DNA of 64,000 nucleotides, taken from contig NZ_VBUI01000010.1 in assembly GCF_005780185.1 (NCBI RefSeq), positions 1 to 64,000 of the forward strand. The letters are read 5' to 3'. The DNA comes from Halomonas urmiana. GTDB lineage: Bacteria > Pseudomonadota > Gammaproteobacteria > Pseudomonadales > Halomonadaceae. Of the stretch, positions 27,341-36,842 are shown one piece after another; the stretch's first letter is position 1; every line of letters starts with the position of its first letter. The notes under the pieces are model-generated. The model had not been told where the DNA came from and searched no databases. It worked only from the letters and a program-made list of their open reading frames with translations. The position numbers were made by a program, and so were the translations under genes.

Positions 27341-27404
27341 GGATGGACCTTATCGAGGGGGCACGCCGCTGTTGCGCGCTCCATCGTCACAAGGAGGGTG
27401 GCCG

Positions 27405-29750
27405 ATGCAACTTGCCGTGCTAGGAGGCTTCGTGATGGCGTGCCTGGCCCCGCTGCTGCACCAGTGGTTCGGGGCCCGAACGCCGCGTCTCATGGCGCTG
27501 CTGCCCGCGGCGATCGCGGCCTGGCTGATCGGCCAGTGGCCGACGATCGCCGGCGGCGAGGTCCTGCTGCTGGAGTGGGCCTGGGTGCCGGGGCTCGACA
27601 TCACTCTGACCTTCCTGATCGATGGCCTCGCCTGGCTGTTCGCCTTGCTGATCACCGGGATCGGCGCCCTGGTACTGCTCTACACCGGGGAGTACCTGCG
27701 CGGCCATCGCGACCTGCCGCGCTTTCTGGTGGTGATCACCGCCTTCATGATGTCGATGCTCGGCCTGGTGCTGGCCGACAACCTGGTCACGCTCTTCGTG
27801 TTCTGGGAGCTCACCAGCGTCACCTCCTACCTGCTGATCGGCTTCCATCACACCGACCCCGCCGCCCGCAAGGCGGCCCTGCAGGGGCTCTTCGTCACCG
27901 TGGGGGGCGGGCTGGCGCTGCTGGCCGGCTTCGTCATGCTCGCCGGCGCCGGCGACAGCTGGTCGCTTTACGAGCTCGTCCAGCGCGGCGAGGCGCTGCG
28001 CGCCCATGCGCTCTACACGCCGCTGCTGCTCTGCGTGCTGCTGGGCGCCTTCACCAAGTCGGCGCAGTTCCCCTTCCATTTCTGGCTGCCCAACGCCATG
28101 GCCGCCCCCACGCCGGTCTCGGCCTATCTGCACTCGGCGACCATGGTCAAGGCGGGCATCTACCTGCTGGCGCGCCTGCATCCGGCGCTGGGTGGCACCG
28201 AGCTCTGGGTTATCAGCCTGTCGCTCGTCGGGGCGGTGACCATGGCCACCGGCGCCTTCCTGGCGATCCACCACACCAACGTCAAGATGCTGCTGGCCTA
28301 CTCCACGGTGATGGCGCTGGGCACCCTGACCCTGCTGCTCGGCCTCGGTACCCCCCAGGCGCTCACCGCCTTCGTGGTCTTCCTGCTGGCCCACTCGCTC
28401 TACAAGGGGGCGCTGTTCATGGTGGCCGGCATTCTCGACCACGAGACCGGCACCAAAGACGTCACCGCCATGGGCGACCTGCGCCGGGCGATGCCGCGCA
28501 CCGCCGTCGTCGCCGGCGTCGCGGCCCTGTCGCTGGCCGGGCTGCCGCCGCTGCTGGGTTTCGTGGGCAAGGAGGCGATGCTCGCCTCGGTGCTCGAGGC
28601 CTCCGCCTGGCGGCCGATGATCCTGCTGCTCGCCTTCACGGCGGCCTTCCTGACCCTGGCCGTCGCGGCCATCGTCGCCCTGCGCCCCTTCTTCGGCGCC
28701 CCGCGCCAGACCCCGAAGACGCCCCACGAGGCGCCCTCGGCGATGCTCGCGGGACCGGCGCTGCTCGCCGTGCTGTCGCTCGCCCTCGGCCTGGCGCCGG
28801 GCCTGCTCGACCCGCTGGTGGCCGCCACCCTGGCCGGCATCGGCGCGCCCGCCGCCGACGTGCACCTGTCGCTGTGGCACGGACTCAACCTGCCGCTGGC
28901 GCTGTCGCTGGCGAGCCTGGCGCTGGGGCTGCTGACCTACCGTCACTGGGATCGCCTGCGGGCGCGGCTGTCACGCCTCGCGCCGCTCATGGCGCGCGGC
29001 CCCGAGGCCGGCTATGAGGCGCTGATGGCCGGCATGGTGGCCGTCGCCGGCTGGCAGACGCGGCTGCTGCAGAACGGGCACATCCGCAACTACCTGGCCA
29101 TGACCCTGCTGGTGCTGGTCGGCCTGGTCGGCCATGCGCTGTTCTTTCGACACTCCCTCGCGCTCGACCTCACCCTGGATCTCTACCTGCATGAGGCCGT
29201 GGTCGCCGGCCTGATGGTCGCCGGGGCCGTGGCGGCCTGCGTGATGCGCTCGCGCCTGGCGGCGGTGGCGGCGCTCGGCACCATGGGCTTCTCCATCGCG
29301 CTGTTCTTCGTGCTGTTCAGCGCCCCGGACCTGGCGATCACCCAGCTGCTGGTGGAGACCCTGACGGTCATCCTGCTGGTGCTGGTGCTGTTCCGCCTGC
29401 CGCGCTTCGCCACCCTCTCCACGCCCCTCGAGCGGCTGCGCGACCTCGCGGTGGCCGTCCTCACCGGCGGTCTGATCACCCTGCTGATGCTCGCGGTGCT
29501 CTCCGGGGAGCGCCTGCCGCGCATCTCGGAGTACATGGTCGCCAACAGTCAGCCGCTCGGCCACGGCCACAACATCGTCAACGTCATCCTCGTCGACTTC
29601 AGGGCGCTGGATACCCTGGGCGAGATGTTCGTGCTGGCGCTGGCGGCCGTCGGCGTCTATGCCATGCTGCGCTTCCATGCCCGGGACGATCATGCCCGGC
29701 ATCGCCGGGCCCAGCGCACCGCGCCGACGAAGGAGAGCGACGATGGCTAG
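27405..29750 (+). CDS. mrpA: Mrp antiporter subunit A (operon 2)
   Basis: 781 aa, NuoL-like membrane subunit with about 20 helices, ending after the MrpA C-terminal domain ([19 protein letters not shown]) with a basic tail, so MrpB is separate here. ATG 27405 has AAGGAGG at 27391-27397; the open frame to 27264 has no support. Sequence and architecture differ from the fused subunit of operon 1, so this is not a recent duplicate. It overlaps mrpB by 8 bp. Confidence 0.95.
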   Translation: MQLAVLGGFVMACLAPLLHQWFGARTPRLMALLPAAIAAWLIGQWPTIAGGEVLLLEWAWVPGLDITLTFLIDGLAWLFALLITGIGALVLLYTGEYLRGHRDLPRFLVVITAFMMSMLGLVLADNLVTLFVFWELTSVTSYLLIGFHHTDPAARKAALQGLFVTVGGGLALLAGFVMLAGAGDSWSLYELVQRGEALRAHALYTPLLLCVLLGAFTKSAQFPFHFWLPNAMAAPTPVSAYLHSATMVKAGIYLLARLHPALGGTELWVISLSLVGAVTMATGAFLAIHHTNVKMLLAYSTVMALGTLTLLLGLGTPQALTAFVVFLLAHSLYKGALFMVAGILDHETGTKDVTAMGDLRRAMPRTAVVAGVAALSLAGLPPLLGFVGKEAMLASVLEASAWRPMILLLAFTAAFLTLAVAAIVALRPFFGAPRQTPKTPHEAPSAMLAGPALLAVLSLALGLAPGLLDPLVAATLAGIGAPAADVHLSLWHGLNLPLALSLASLALGLLTYRHWDRLRARLSRLAPLMARGPEAGYEALMAGMVAVAGWQTRLLQNGHIRNYLAMTLLVLVGLVGHALFFRHSLALDLTLDLYLHEAVVAGLMVAGAVAACVMRSRLAAVAALGTMGFSIALFFVLFSAPDLAITQLLVETLTVILLVLVLFRLPRFATLSTPLERLRDLAVAVLTGGLITLLMLAVLSGERLPRISEYMVANSQPLGHGHNIVNVILVDFRALDTLGEMFVLALAAVGVYAMLRFHARDDHARHRRAQRTAPTKESDDG

Positions 29751-30177
29751 GTCGGGCACCCTGATCCTCAATGCCGCGGCGCAGCTGCTGCTGCCGCTGC
29801 AGCTGCTCTTTTCGCTATTCCTGCTGCTGCGCGGCCACGACGAGCCGGGCGGAGGCTTCATCGCCGGCCTGGTGGCGGCGGCGGCCTTCGCGCTCTACCT
29901 CTTCGCCTTCGGGCGTCGCCCCCTGAACCGGATGCTCACGGTGTCGCCCCGCGACCTGGTGGCCATGGGGCTGCTGCTCGGGGTGGGCTCGACGCTGCCG
30001 GCGTGGTGGGTCGGCGAGCCCTTTTTCACGGCCCAGTGGTGGACCATCCCGATCATCGACTTCAAGGCCTCGACAGTGCTGATCTTCGATATCGGGGTCT
30101 ACCTGGTGGTGGTGGGCTCGGTGCTCACGGCGATCACCGCCCTGGTCAAGACCGACCAGCACGATGACGAACGCTGA
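29743..30177 (+). CDS. mrpB: Mrp antiporter subunit B (operon 2)
   Basis: 144 aa, four membrane helices, with [19 protein letters not shown] matching the MrpB domain. ATG 29743 lies behind AAGGAG and overlaps the mrpA stop by 8 bp. Confidence 0.94.
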   Translation: MARSGTLILNAAAQLLLPLQLLFSLFLLLRGHDEPGGGFIAGLVAAAAFALYLFAFGRRPLNRMLTVSPRDLVAMGLLLGVGSTLPAWWVGEPFFTAQWWTIPIIDFKASTVLIFDIGVYLVVVGSVLTAITALVKTDQHDDER

Positions 30178-30186
30178 GGAGGCACC

Positions 30187-30534
30187 ATGGAACCCCTGAT
30201 AGCCGTCGCGATCGGCATTCTCTTCGCCGCCGCCGTCTACATGATGCTGCGTCGCTCCATCGTCAAGCTGGTGATCGGGTTGATGCTGCTCTCCAACGCC
30301 GCCAACCTGCTGATCTTCGCCACGGCGGGCATGGTGCGCGGCGCCCCGCCGCTGGTGCCCGAGGGCCTCTCGGCACCGGCGGGCGCGGTGGCCGACCCGC
30401 TCCCCCAGGCGCTGGTGCTCACGGCCATCGTCATCGCCTTCGGGGTGCTGTCGTTCGCCGTGGTGCTGGTGCGTCGCGCCTGGGAAATCGTGGGCGCCGA
30501 TGACCTGGACAAGATGAGGGATACCGACACGTGA
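30187..30534 (+). CDS. mrpC: Mrp antiporter subunit C (operon 2)
   Basis: 115 aa, NuoK-like, with the signature [25 protein letters not shown] precedes the ATG, and it overlaps mrpD by 4 bp (GTGA). Confidence 0.95.
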   Translation: MEPLIAVAIGILFAAAVYMMLRRSIVKLVIGLMLLSNAANLLIFATAGMVRGAPPLVPEGLSAPAGAVADPLPQALVLTAIVIAFGVLSFAVVLVRRAWEIVGADDLDKMRDTDT

Positions 30535-32045
30535 CGCCCCAGATCGCGCTGCCCATCATCATCCCGCTGCTGGCGGGGGCCGTGTCGCTGCTGTTCTGGC
30601 GCTCCCGCAGCATGCAGCGCTTCATCGCTGTGGCCGGCACCGCCAGCCTGCTGCTGACCAGCCTGTGGCTGCTGGCCACGGTCCATCGCGACGGCATCCA
30701 GGTGATGCACATGGGCGGCTGGACGGCGCCCTTCGGCATTAGCCTGGTCGCCGACCTGCTGGGCGCGATCATGGTGGTGCTCACCGGCATCATCGGTTTC
30801 GCCGTGGCGCTCTTCTCGCTGGCCACGGTCGGGCGCGGCCACGAGGCCTACGGCTACTTCCCGCTGATGCACCTACTGCTGGCCGGGGTCGCCGGCGCCT
30901 TCCTCACCGGCGACATCTTCAACCTCTACGTCTGGTTCGAGGTGATGCTGGTGGCCTCCTTCGCGCTGCTGATCCTGGGCAGCGAGAAGGCCCAGATGGA
31001 AGGGGCGATCAAGTACGTCACCCTCAACCTGGTCTCCTCGGTGACCTTCCTGGTCGCCGTGGGGCTGCTCTACGGCATGGTCGGCACACTCAACATGGCC
31101 GATATTGCCCGTCGCCTGGCGCCCCTCGAGAACGACGGCATGGTCGATGTGCTGGCGATGATGTTCATGGTGGCCTTCGGCATCAAGGCGGCGGCCTTCC
31201 CGCTGTTCTTCTGGCTGCCGGCCTCCTACCACACGCCGCCGGTGGCCGTCTCGGCGCTGTTCGCCGGCCTGCTGACCAAGGTCGGGGTCTATGCGCTGTA
31301 CCGGGTGTTCACGCTGATCTTCCATCATAGCCCCGGCTACACCCATGAGATCCTGCTGTGGGGGGCGGGATTCACCATGCTCTCCGGGGTGCTCGGCGCG
31401 GCGGCGCAGTTCGAGTTCCGGCGCATCCTGTCGTTTCACATCGTCAGCCAGATCGGCTACATGATCCTGGGACTGGCGCTGTTCACCCCCCTGGCGATCA
31501 TCGGCGGGGTCTTCTACATCATTCACCACATCATCGTGAAGACGAACCTCTTCCTGATCAGCGGCATCGTCCATCGACTGCGCGGCACCTACCAGCTCGC
31601 CTCGCTGGGCGGTTTCTACCGTAGCCACCCCTGGCTTGCCGTGCTGTTCCTGATCCCGGCGCTGTCGCTCGCCGGCATGCCGCCGCTGTCGGGCTTCTTC
31701 GCCAAGTTCATCGTGATCCGCGCCGGCATCGAGGCCGAGGCCTACGGCGTGACCTTCATCGCGCTGCTGGTGGGGCTGCTCACCCTCTATTCGATGATCA
31801 AGATCTGGGCCGAGGTGTTCTGGAAGGCGGCGCCGGAGGAGGAGCTCGATGCCATGCCGCCGGTCGAGCCGCGAGCGATGTGGCTGATGTCGACGACGGT
31901 GGCGGGCCTGGCGCTCTGCACCCTGTTCATTGGCCTCAATGCCGAACCGATCTACGCCCTGGCCGAGGCCTCGGCCGGCCAGCTGCTGGCGCCCGAGCGC
32001 TACATCGAGGCCGTGCTCGGCGTGGCGGGGGAGGGGACGCCATGA
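30531..32045 (+). CDS. mrpD: Mrp antiporter subunit D (operon 2)
   Basis: 504 aa, NuoM/N-like with about 14 helices ([20 protein letters not shown] and [13 protein letters not shown]). The start is GTG 30531 inside the mrpC stop. The stop overlaps the mrpE ATG by 4 bp. Confidence 0.95.
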   Translation: MTPQIALPIIIPLLAGAVSLLFWRSRSMQRFIAVAGTASLLLTSLWLLATVHRDGIQVMHMGGWTAPFGISLVADLLGAIMVVLTGIIGFAVALFSLATVGRGHEAYGYFPLMHLLLAGVAGAFLTGDIFNLYVWFEVMLVASFALLILGSEKAQMEGAIKYVTLNLVSSVTFLVAVGLLYGMVGTLNMADIARRLAPLENDGMVDVLAMMFMVAFGIKAAAFPLFFWLPASYHTPPVAVSALFAGLLTKVGVYALYRVFTLIFHHSPGYTHEILLWGAGFTMLSGVLGAAAQFEFRRILSFHIVSQIGYMILGLALFTPLAIIGGVFYIIHHIIVKTNLFLISGIVHRLRGTYQLASLGGFYRSHPWLAVLFLIPALSLAGMPPLSGFFAKFIVIRAGIEAEAYGVTFIALLVGLLTLYSMIKIWAEVFWKAAPEEELDAMPPVEPRAMWLMSTTVAGLALCTLFIGLNAEPIYALAEASAGQLLAPERYIEAVLGVAGEGTP

Positions 32046-32515
32046 TCGGAGCCACCTGGAACCTGATGCTCGGCTTCGCCTGGGTGGTGCTGACCGGCGA
32101 CTTCAGCGGCCGCAACCTGCTGGCCGGACTGCTCTTCGGCTACCTGGTGCTGGCGCTGATCCAGCCCCAGGTGCCGGCACTGGCCGGGCATGCCCAGCGC
32201 CTGCCGCGGCTGGTCCGCTTCATCGGCTTCTTCCTCAAGGAGCTGGTGATGGCCAATCTCAAGGTCTCCTACGACATCATCACCCCGACCTGGTACATGA
32301 AGCCGGGGGTGATCGCCATGCCGCTGCGGGCCACCACCGAGTTCGAGATCGCCCTCGTCGCCAACCTGATCTCGCTGACGCCGGGCACCCTCAGCCTGGA
32401 CGTCTCCGACGACCGCCGCGTGCTCTACATTCATGCCATGTTCCTGGACGACGAGCCGGCGCTCCGGCGCAGCCTGGCGGAGCTCGAGCGCCGGGCGCTG
32501 GCCCTGTTTCACTAG
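32042..32515 (+). CDS. mrpE: Mrp antiporter subunit E (operon 2)
   Basis: 157 aa, two N-terminal helices and the family motif [18 protein letters not shown] 32042 overlaps the mrpD stop (ATGA). It is followed by a 38-bp gap, the largest in the operon, holding a fresh AAAGGAGG for mrpF. Confidence 0.94.
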   Translation: MIGATWNLMLGFAWVVLTGDFSGRNLLAGLLFGYLVLALIQPQVPALAGHAQRLPRLVRFIGFFLKELVMANLKVSYDIITPTWYMKPGVIAMPLRATTEFEIALVANLISLTPGTLSLDVSDDRRVLYIHAMFLDDEPALRRSLAELERRALALFH

Positions 32516-32553
32516 CGAATGCCCGTTTTCGTTGCGCATAAAGGAGGTACTCG

Positions 32554-32823
32554 GTGTCCCCCGTGATCCTTGTGAGCCTGGCGGTGATGGTCTTGGCGCT
32601 GTGCCTGGCCTTCGTGCGCCTGTTTCGCGGCCCCAGCCTGCCGGACCGGGTGGTGGCCCTGGAGCTCTTCTCGTCGATCCTCGTCGGCATCATCGGCGTG
32701 GTCGCCATCGCCACCGACGTGCCGAGTCTGTTGGACGTGGCGATCGTCATGGCGCTGATGGCCTTTATGGCCACCATTGGCTTTGCTCGCTTCCTGGAGC
32801 GCGGGGGACCGCGCGATGATTGA
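32554..32823 (+). CDS. mrpF: Mrp antiporter subunit F (operon 2)
   Basis: 89 aa, three membrane helices, with the RGPSLPDRVVALELF signature of MrpF. GTG start at 32554 behind AAAGGAGG. It overlaps mrpG by 8 bp. Confidence 0.93.
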   Translation: MSPVILVSLAVMVLALCLAFVRLFRGPSLPDRVVALELFSSILVGIIGVVAIATDVPSLLDVAIVMALMAFMATIGFARFLERGGPRDD

Positions 32824-33220
32824 CGTAATCGAGAGCGGCCTGATCCTGGCCGGCGCACTCTTCATGTTCCTGGCGGCGCTGGGCGTGCTGCGTCTGCCCG
32901 ACCTGCTGACCCGCATGCACGCCACCACCAAGGCGGCGACCCTGGGCACCGCCCTGATCATGCTGGCGGTGGCACTACACTTCGCCGAAGTGGCGGTGGT
33001 GGCGCGCGCCTTCGGGGTGATTCTTTTCATCATGATGACCGCCCCGGTGGCGGCCCACGTGATCGGTCGGGCGGGCTACATCGTCGGTGCCCGGCTGTGG
33101 GCGGGCACCGTCAAGGACGAGCTGAAGCCGCACTTCGACCCCCTGACCCGCGACTTGAGGAGCGGCGCGCCGGCCGAGGAGCACGAGCGCCGCCCCCCCG
33201 ACGACCTCGACGCCTCCTGA
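32816..33220 (+). CDS. mrpG: Mrp antiporter subunit G (operon 2)
   Basis: 134 aa, three membrane helices (LRLPDLLTRMHATTKAATLG is the MrpG signature) and a long hydrophilic, acidic/basic tail from about residue 100. ATG 32816 lies within the end of mrpF. It is last gene of operon 2 and is followed by a terminator. Confidence 0.93.
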   Translation: MIDVIESGLILAGALFMFLAALGVLRLPDLLTRMHATTKAATLGTALIMLAVALHFAEVAVVARAFGVILFIMMTAPVAAHVIGRAGYIVGARLWAGTVKDELKPHFDPLTRDLRSGAPAEEHERRPPDDLDAS

Positions 33221-33257
33221 GGCACGCGCTCGCCGCCCGATGCGCCTCGATCGCTAT

Positions 33258-33283
33258 GGGGCCGCCTTCGGGCGGCTCCTTTT
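33258..33283 (+). terminator. Terminator of Mrp operon 2
   Basis: A 9-bp stem with one G-T pair (33258-33266 with 33271-33279) closed by a TTCG loop and followed by TTTT. UUCG-capped GC stems of this kind are efficient terminators. Confidence 0.85.
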
Positions 33284-33376
33284 CGTTGGGCCTTAGATCG
33301 ATGGCCGCGGTCGTCGAGTCTTGAACGTCAGCCCTGGACGTGGGGCGCGTTGAACGCCTCGATGGTGGTCGCAGAG

Positions 33377-33403
33377 AGTATTTATCTGTACAAATACTGT
33401 ACG
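33377..33403 (+). promoter_or_regulatory. Inverted repeat and TGTACA boxes upstream of DUF2256/cry-DASH
   Basis: AGTATTT (33377-33383) and AAATACT (33392-33398) form a perfect 7-bp inverted repeat with an 8-bp centre. Within it TGTACA (33387-33392) is followed five bases later by TGTACG (33398-33403). It shares the string TACAAAT and the half-site TRTACA with the photolyase operator at 20069-20098. It lies 36 bp before the DUF2256 start. I could not place a sigma-70 promoter with confidence. Confidence 0.5.
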
Positions 33404-33438
33404 ATTAAAGACCTCTGTCCACCTATGAGGCTGCTCCC

Positions 33439-33591
33439 ATGCATCGCAAGCCGCATCTCCCGCACAAGGTCTGCGCCCACTGCGCGCGCGCCTTCGCCTG
33501 GCGACGCAAGTGGGCACGCTGCTGGGGGGAAGTTCGCCACTGCAGCGAACGCTGCCGTCGTGAGGCCCGTCGCCGGGAGCGATCGCTATGA
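33439..33591 (+). CDS. DUF2256 small cysteine-rich protein
   Basis: 50 aa, very basic, with Cys12, Cys15, Cys28, Cys35 and Cys39 spaced like a zinc ribbon (CAHC, WARCWGEVRHC, CSERC). The W-R-x-KWARCWGEV core is typical of DUF2256, a short family often encoded beside cryptochromes and photolyases. GAGG lies 9 bases before the ATG. The stop overlaps the cry-DASH ATG (ATGA), so the two are translationally coupled. The function is unknown; metal binding is inferred. Confidence 0.88.
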   Translation: MHRKPHLPHKVCAHCARAFAWRRKWARCWGEVRHCSERCRREARRRERSL

Positions 33592-34988
33592 GCCGGACAC
33601 TGATATGGCTGCGCGGTGACCTGCGCCTGGCCGATAACCCGCTGTTCGCCTTCGCCACCGCTCCGGAGGCGCTACTCTGCGTCTTTGCGCTGGATGAGGC
33701 CTGGCTCGAGCCACGACCCGGGCTCGAGACCCCGCGCATCGGGCCGGCTCGCCTGCGCTTCTTGTGGGAGAGCCTGATCGCGCTGCGTGGAGAGCTGCTC
33801 AAGCGCGGCAGCGACCTGCTGGTGCGCATCGGGGATCCCGTCGAGGCGGTGGCGGCGCTGGTCGACGCGTACGCCATCGACGAGGTGCGGGTGCGTGCCG
33901 ATCCCGGCTGGGACGAGCAGCAGGCCGTCGCGCAGCTCTCCTCGCGGCTGGGCGAGAGGGTGACGCTGAACCGCTTCGACACTGGCACCCTGCTCGACGA
34001 GGCCTTGCTGCCCACACCGCTCGACGAGCTGCCGGCCAGCTTCTCGGCGTTTCGCCGCGGGGTCGAGCGCGCCGGGTCGATCCCCGATGCCGCCCCGACG
34101 CCAGTGACCCTGCCCGGGTGGCCGGAGGCTGCGCCACGCGGCTTTCCGCCCCTCGACAAGGTGTGCGCCCGGGCGGCCGCCTGGGCCCCGGATGCCCGCG
34201 GCGGGTTTGCCTTTGCCGGCGGCGAGGCGGCGGGCCGGGCGCGCCTCGAGCACTACCTCTGGCAGAGCGGTGCCATCGCCCGCTACAAGCAGACCCGCAA
34301 CGGCCTGGTCGGCGCCGACTTCTCCACCCGGCTCTCCCCCTGGCTGGCCCACGGCTGCCTGTCGGCGCGCCAGGTGAACGATGCGGTAGACGCCTGGGAG
34401 GCCCGGCACGGGGCCAACGAGTCGAGCTACTGGGTCGTCTTCGAGCTCTTGTGGCGCGAGTACTTCCACTGGGCGGCGCGACAGGAGGGCGCGGCGCTCT
34501 TTGGCGAGCGTCGCCTGCCGGCGCCGGACGACGGCTTTCGCGCCTGGCGTGAGGGCCGGACCGGGGTGCCCCTCGTGGATGCGGCGATGTGCGAGCTGGC
34601 CGCCACTGGCTGGCTCTCCAACCGCGCGCGCCAGAACGTGGCGAGCTTCCTGGTCAACGAGCTCGCGGTCGACTGGCGCCTGGGGGCGGCCTGGTTCGAG
34701 GCTTGCCTGGTCGATTACGATGTGGCCAGCAACTGGGGCAACTGGCGCTACGTGGCCGGCGTGGGGCGCGACACCCGCGACCGCTGGTTCAACGTCCTCA
34801 AGCAGGCGCGGGACTACGACCCCGCAGGTCACTACGTCGCCCACTGGCAGCCCGAGCTCGCCGAGCTGCCGCCCGGCCAGGCCCGACATCAGCCCTGGCG
34901 GGCAGCGCCCACGCGCTTCGCCTCGCCCGTGGTGGAAGTGTCTGGCTGGGGCGACTGGCTGCTGCCCCGGGGCGCGGCGGAGGACTAG
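33588..34988 (+). CDS. Cryptochrome DASH
   Basis: 466 aa flavoprotein of the cry-DASH group (single-stranded CPD repair and/or light signalling). The N-terminal antenna-binding domain starts MSRTLIWLRGDLRLADN. The FAD domain has TRNGLVGADFSTRLSPWLAHG and NWGNWRYVAGVGRD, both diagnostic of DASH proteins. It is second gene after DUF2256 with a 4-bp overlap. It is distinct from the iron-sulfur photolyase 13 kb upstream, as it lacks the four cluster cysteines. Confidence 0.94.
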   Translation: MSRTLIWLRGDLRLADNPLFAFATAPEALLCVFALDEAWLEPRPGLETPRIGPARLRFLWESLIALRGELLKRGSDLLVRIGDPVEAVAALVDAYAIDEVRVRADPGWDEQQAVAQLSSRLGERVTLNRFDTGTLLDEALLPTPLDELPASFSAFRRGVERAGSIPDAAPTPVTLPGWPEAAPRGFPPLDKVCARAAAWAPDARGGFAFAGGEAAGRARLEHYLWQSGAIARYKQTRNGLVGADFSTRLSPWLAHGCLSARQVNDAVDAWEARHGANESSYWVVFELLWREYFHWAARQEGAALFGERRLPAPDDGFRAWREGRTGVPLVDAAMCELAATGWLSNRARQNVASFLVNELAVDWRLGAAWFEACLVDYDVASNWGNWRYVAGVGRDTRDRWFNVLKQARDYDPAGHYVAHWQPELAELPPGQARHQPWRAAPTRFASPVVEVSGWGDWLLPRGAAED

Positions 34989-35036
34989 CCGGCGAACGCG
35001 GGAGGCTCTCGCGTTCCACTCGCACAAGGAGCCGAC

Positions 35037-35492
35037 ATGAGACTCAACGCCGCGCCCCGCTTGCCCTGGATGCTGGGCTTGGCCGGCCTGATTCCCTTCG
35101 TGGCGACCGCCGCGGCCACCTGGCTGGCGCCGATCGCCTGGCAGGTCGTTGCCATCCGCGCCTTTCTCGGCTACGCCGCAGTGATCCTCTCCTTCCTGGG
35201 CGGAGTGCAGTGGGGCGTGGCCATGTGCCGGGAGCGCCCCGGCGAGACACCGTTCCGAGCGCGCATGCTGCTCGCCATGGTGCCGAGCCTGCTGGCCTGG
35301 CCGGCGCTGCTGCTGCATCCGCTCACCGGTGCCTGGGTGCTGGTCGCGGGCTTCGTGCTGGTGCGCTTCCATGAGTGCTCCCGTGACGGCCGGACGCAGC
35401 TGCCCGACTGGTATCAATCCCTGCGCACGCTCCTGACCCTGGTGGTGCTGGCTTGTCATGGCCTGGTGATCTGGCGGCTCGCCGGCGCCTGA
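35037..35492 (+). CDS. DUF3429 membrane protein
   Basis: 151 aa with four to five hydrophobic segments. Family members (some named as cold- or light-linked in other bacteria) often sit beside photolyase genes, as here 48 bp after cry-DASH. No enzymatic motif is seen and the function is unknown. AAGGAG precedes the ATG. Confidence 0.82.
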   Translation: MRLNAAPRLPWMLGLAGLIPFVATAAATWLAPIAWQVVAIRAFLGYAAVILSFLGGVQWGVAMCRERPGETPFRARMLLAMVPSLLAWPALLLHPLTGAWVLVAGFVLVRFHECSRDGRTQLPDWYQSLRTLLTLVVLACHGLVIWRLAGA

Positions 35493-35562
35493 TCGGGCTT
35501 TCCTGACGCCCGGATCTGGGCGATGATCGGCCGGTTGATGGACCTCTCCTGCAGGAGCAACG

Positions 35563-36822
35563 ATGAAACGGATGCTGACCCCCCCTCTGCTGATGGCCCT
35601 GCTGGCCGGCTGCCAGGCGGCCCCGCCCAGCATGGTTCCAGCGGAGGCGCGTGACGCGGCGACCATGGTGGCCGTGGCCGACGCCGCCCAGCCGGCGGCC
35701 GCCGCGGCGAACTTCCAGGACTGGCTGTCGCGCTTTCGGCGCGAGGCGCGCGCCGAGGGCATCACCGAGTCGACGCTGGCGAGAGCCCTAGATGGCCTGC
35801 GCTATCGCCCGCGGGTGATCGAGCTCGACCGCTCCCAGCCCGAGTTCGTGCGGCCGATCTGGCAATACCTGGACAGTGCCGTCTCGGCGACCCGGGTCGC
35901 CACAGGACGAGAACGGCTGGCGGAGCATCGCGCCACGGCCCGCGAGATGGAGCGTCGCTACGGGGTGCCGGCCGAGGTGATCGTTGCCATCTGGGGCATC
36001 GAGAGCAACTACGGCGGCAACTTCGGCGACTTCTCGACCCTGGAGGCGCTGGCCACCCTGGCCTATGACGGCCGCCGCCGCGACTTCGCGCGGACCGAGC
36101 TGCTGGCGGCGCTGCGCATCCTCGAGGCGGGAGATATCTCGCCCGAGCGCATGATCGGCTCCTGGGCCGGCGCCATGGGACACACTCAGTTCATCCCTTC
36201 CAGCTTCGTGGCCTACGCCGTGGATGGCGACGGTGACGGGCGCCGCGATATCTGGGGCAGCATTCCCGATGTCATGGCCTCCACCGCCCACTATCTCGAC
36301 CGCGCCGGCTGGCAGGCGGGCGAGCCCTGGGGCGTCGAGGTGCGCCTCCCCGAGGGGTTCGACTACGCGCGCACCGAGCTGGCCCAGCGCCTCTCGAGCG
36401 CCGAGTGGGCCGAGCAGGACGTACGCACCCTGACCGGCGCGCCGCTGCCCGATTTCGCCGCCGCCGCGGTGATCGTGCCCGCCGGCGCCGAGGGGCCGGC
36501 CTTCCTGGTCGGCCGCAACTTTCGGGCGATCCTGCGCTACAACAACGCCACCAGCTACGCCCTGGCGGTGGGTGTGCTCTCCGGCGAGATCGCCGGCCGC
36601 GAGGGCGTGGTGCAGGCCTGGCCGCGGGAGCAGCAGCCGCTGAGCCGCGGCCAGCTGCGCGAGATGCAGCGCCTGCTCAATGCGCGTGGCTTCGAGGTGG
36701 GCGCGCCGGATGGCATCATGGGCCCCAATACCCGTCGAGGCCTGCGCGCCTTTCAGGATGCCATCGGCGTCACGCCGGATGGCTTCGCGACCCTCGCCCT
36801 GCTCGAGCGCCTGCGGCGCTGA
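35563..36822 (+). CDS. Membrane-bound lytic murein transglycosylase, MltB type, with peptidoglycan-binding domain
   Basis: 419 aa lipoprotein. The lipobox LLAGC places Cys17 as the lipidated residue, and Gln at +2 predicts the outer membrane. The SLT-2/MltB catalytic domain covers about 45-340, with Glu147 in WGIESNYGG as the acid/base. A PG_binding_1 domain (about 355-418) ends the protein. It cleaves murein glycan strands to 1,6-anhydro ends, whose products feed the amgK/murU recycling route encoded in this window. Confidence 0.93.
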   Translation: MKRMLTPPLLMALLAGCQAAPPSMVPAEARDAATMVAVADAAQPAAAAANFQDWLSRFRREARAEGITESTLARALDGLRYRPRVIELDRSQPEFVRPIWQYLDSAVSATRVATGRERLAEHRATAREMERRYGVPAEVIVAIWGIESNYGGNFGDFSTLEALATLAYDGRRRDFARTELLAALRILEAGDISPERMIGSWAGAMGHTQFIPSSFVAYAVDGDGDGRRDIWGSIPDVMASTAHYLDRAGWQAGEPWGVEVRLPEGFDYARTELAQRLSSAEWAEQDVRTLTGAPLPDFAAAAVIVPAGAEGPAFLVGRNFRAILRYNNATSYALAVGVLSGEIAGREGVVQAWPREQQPLSRGQLREMQRLLNARGFEVGAPDGIMGPNTRRGLRAFQDAIGVTPDGFATLALLERLRR

Positions 36823-36842
36823 GCCTCGTTTAGGAGGTGATC

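Noticed and set aside
33588..34988. Cry-DASH as a duplicate of the photolyase at 18458-20056
   Set aside because: The two belong to different subfamilies: the upstream one has the four Fe-S cysteines and no DASH motifs, and this one has DASH motifs and no cluster cysteines.
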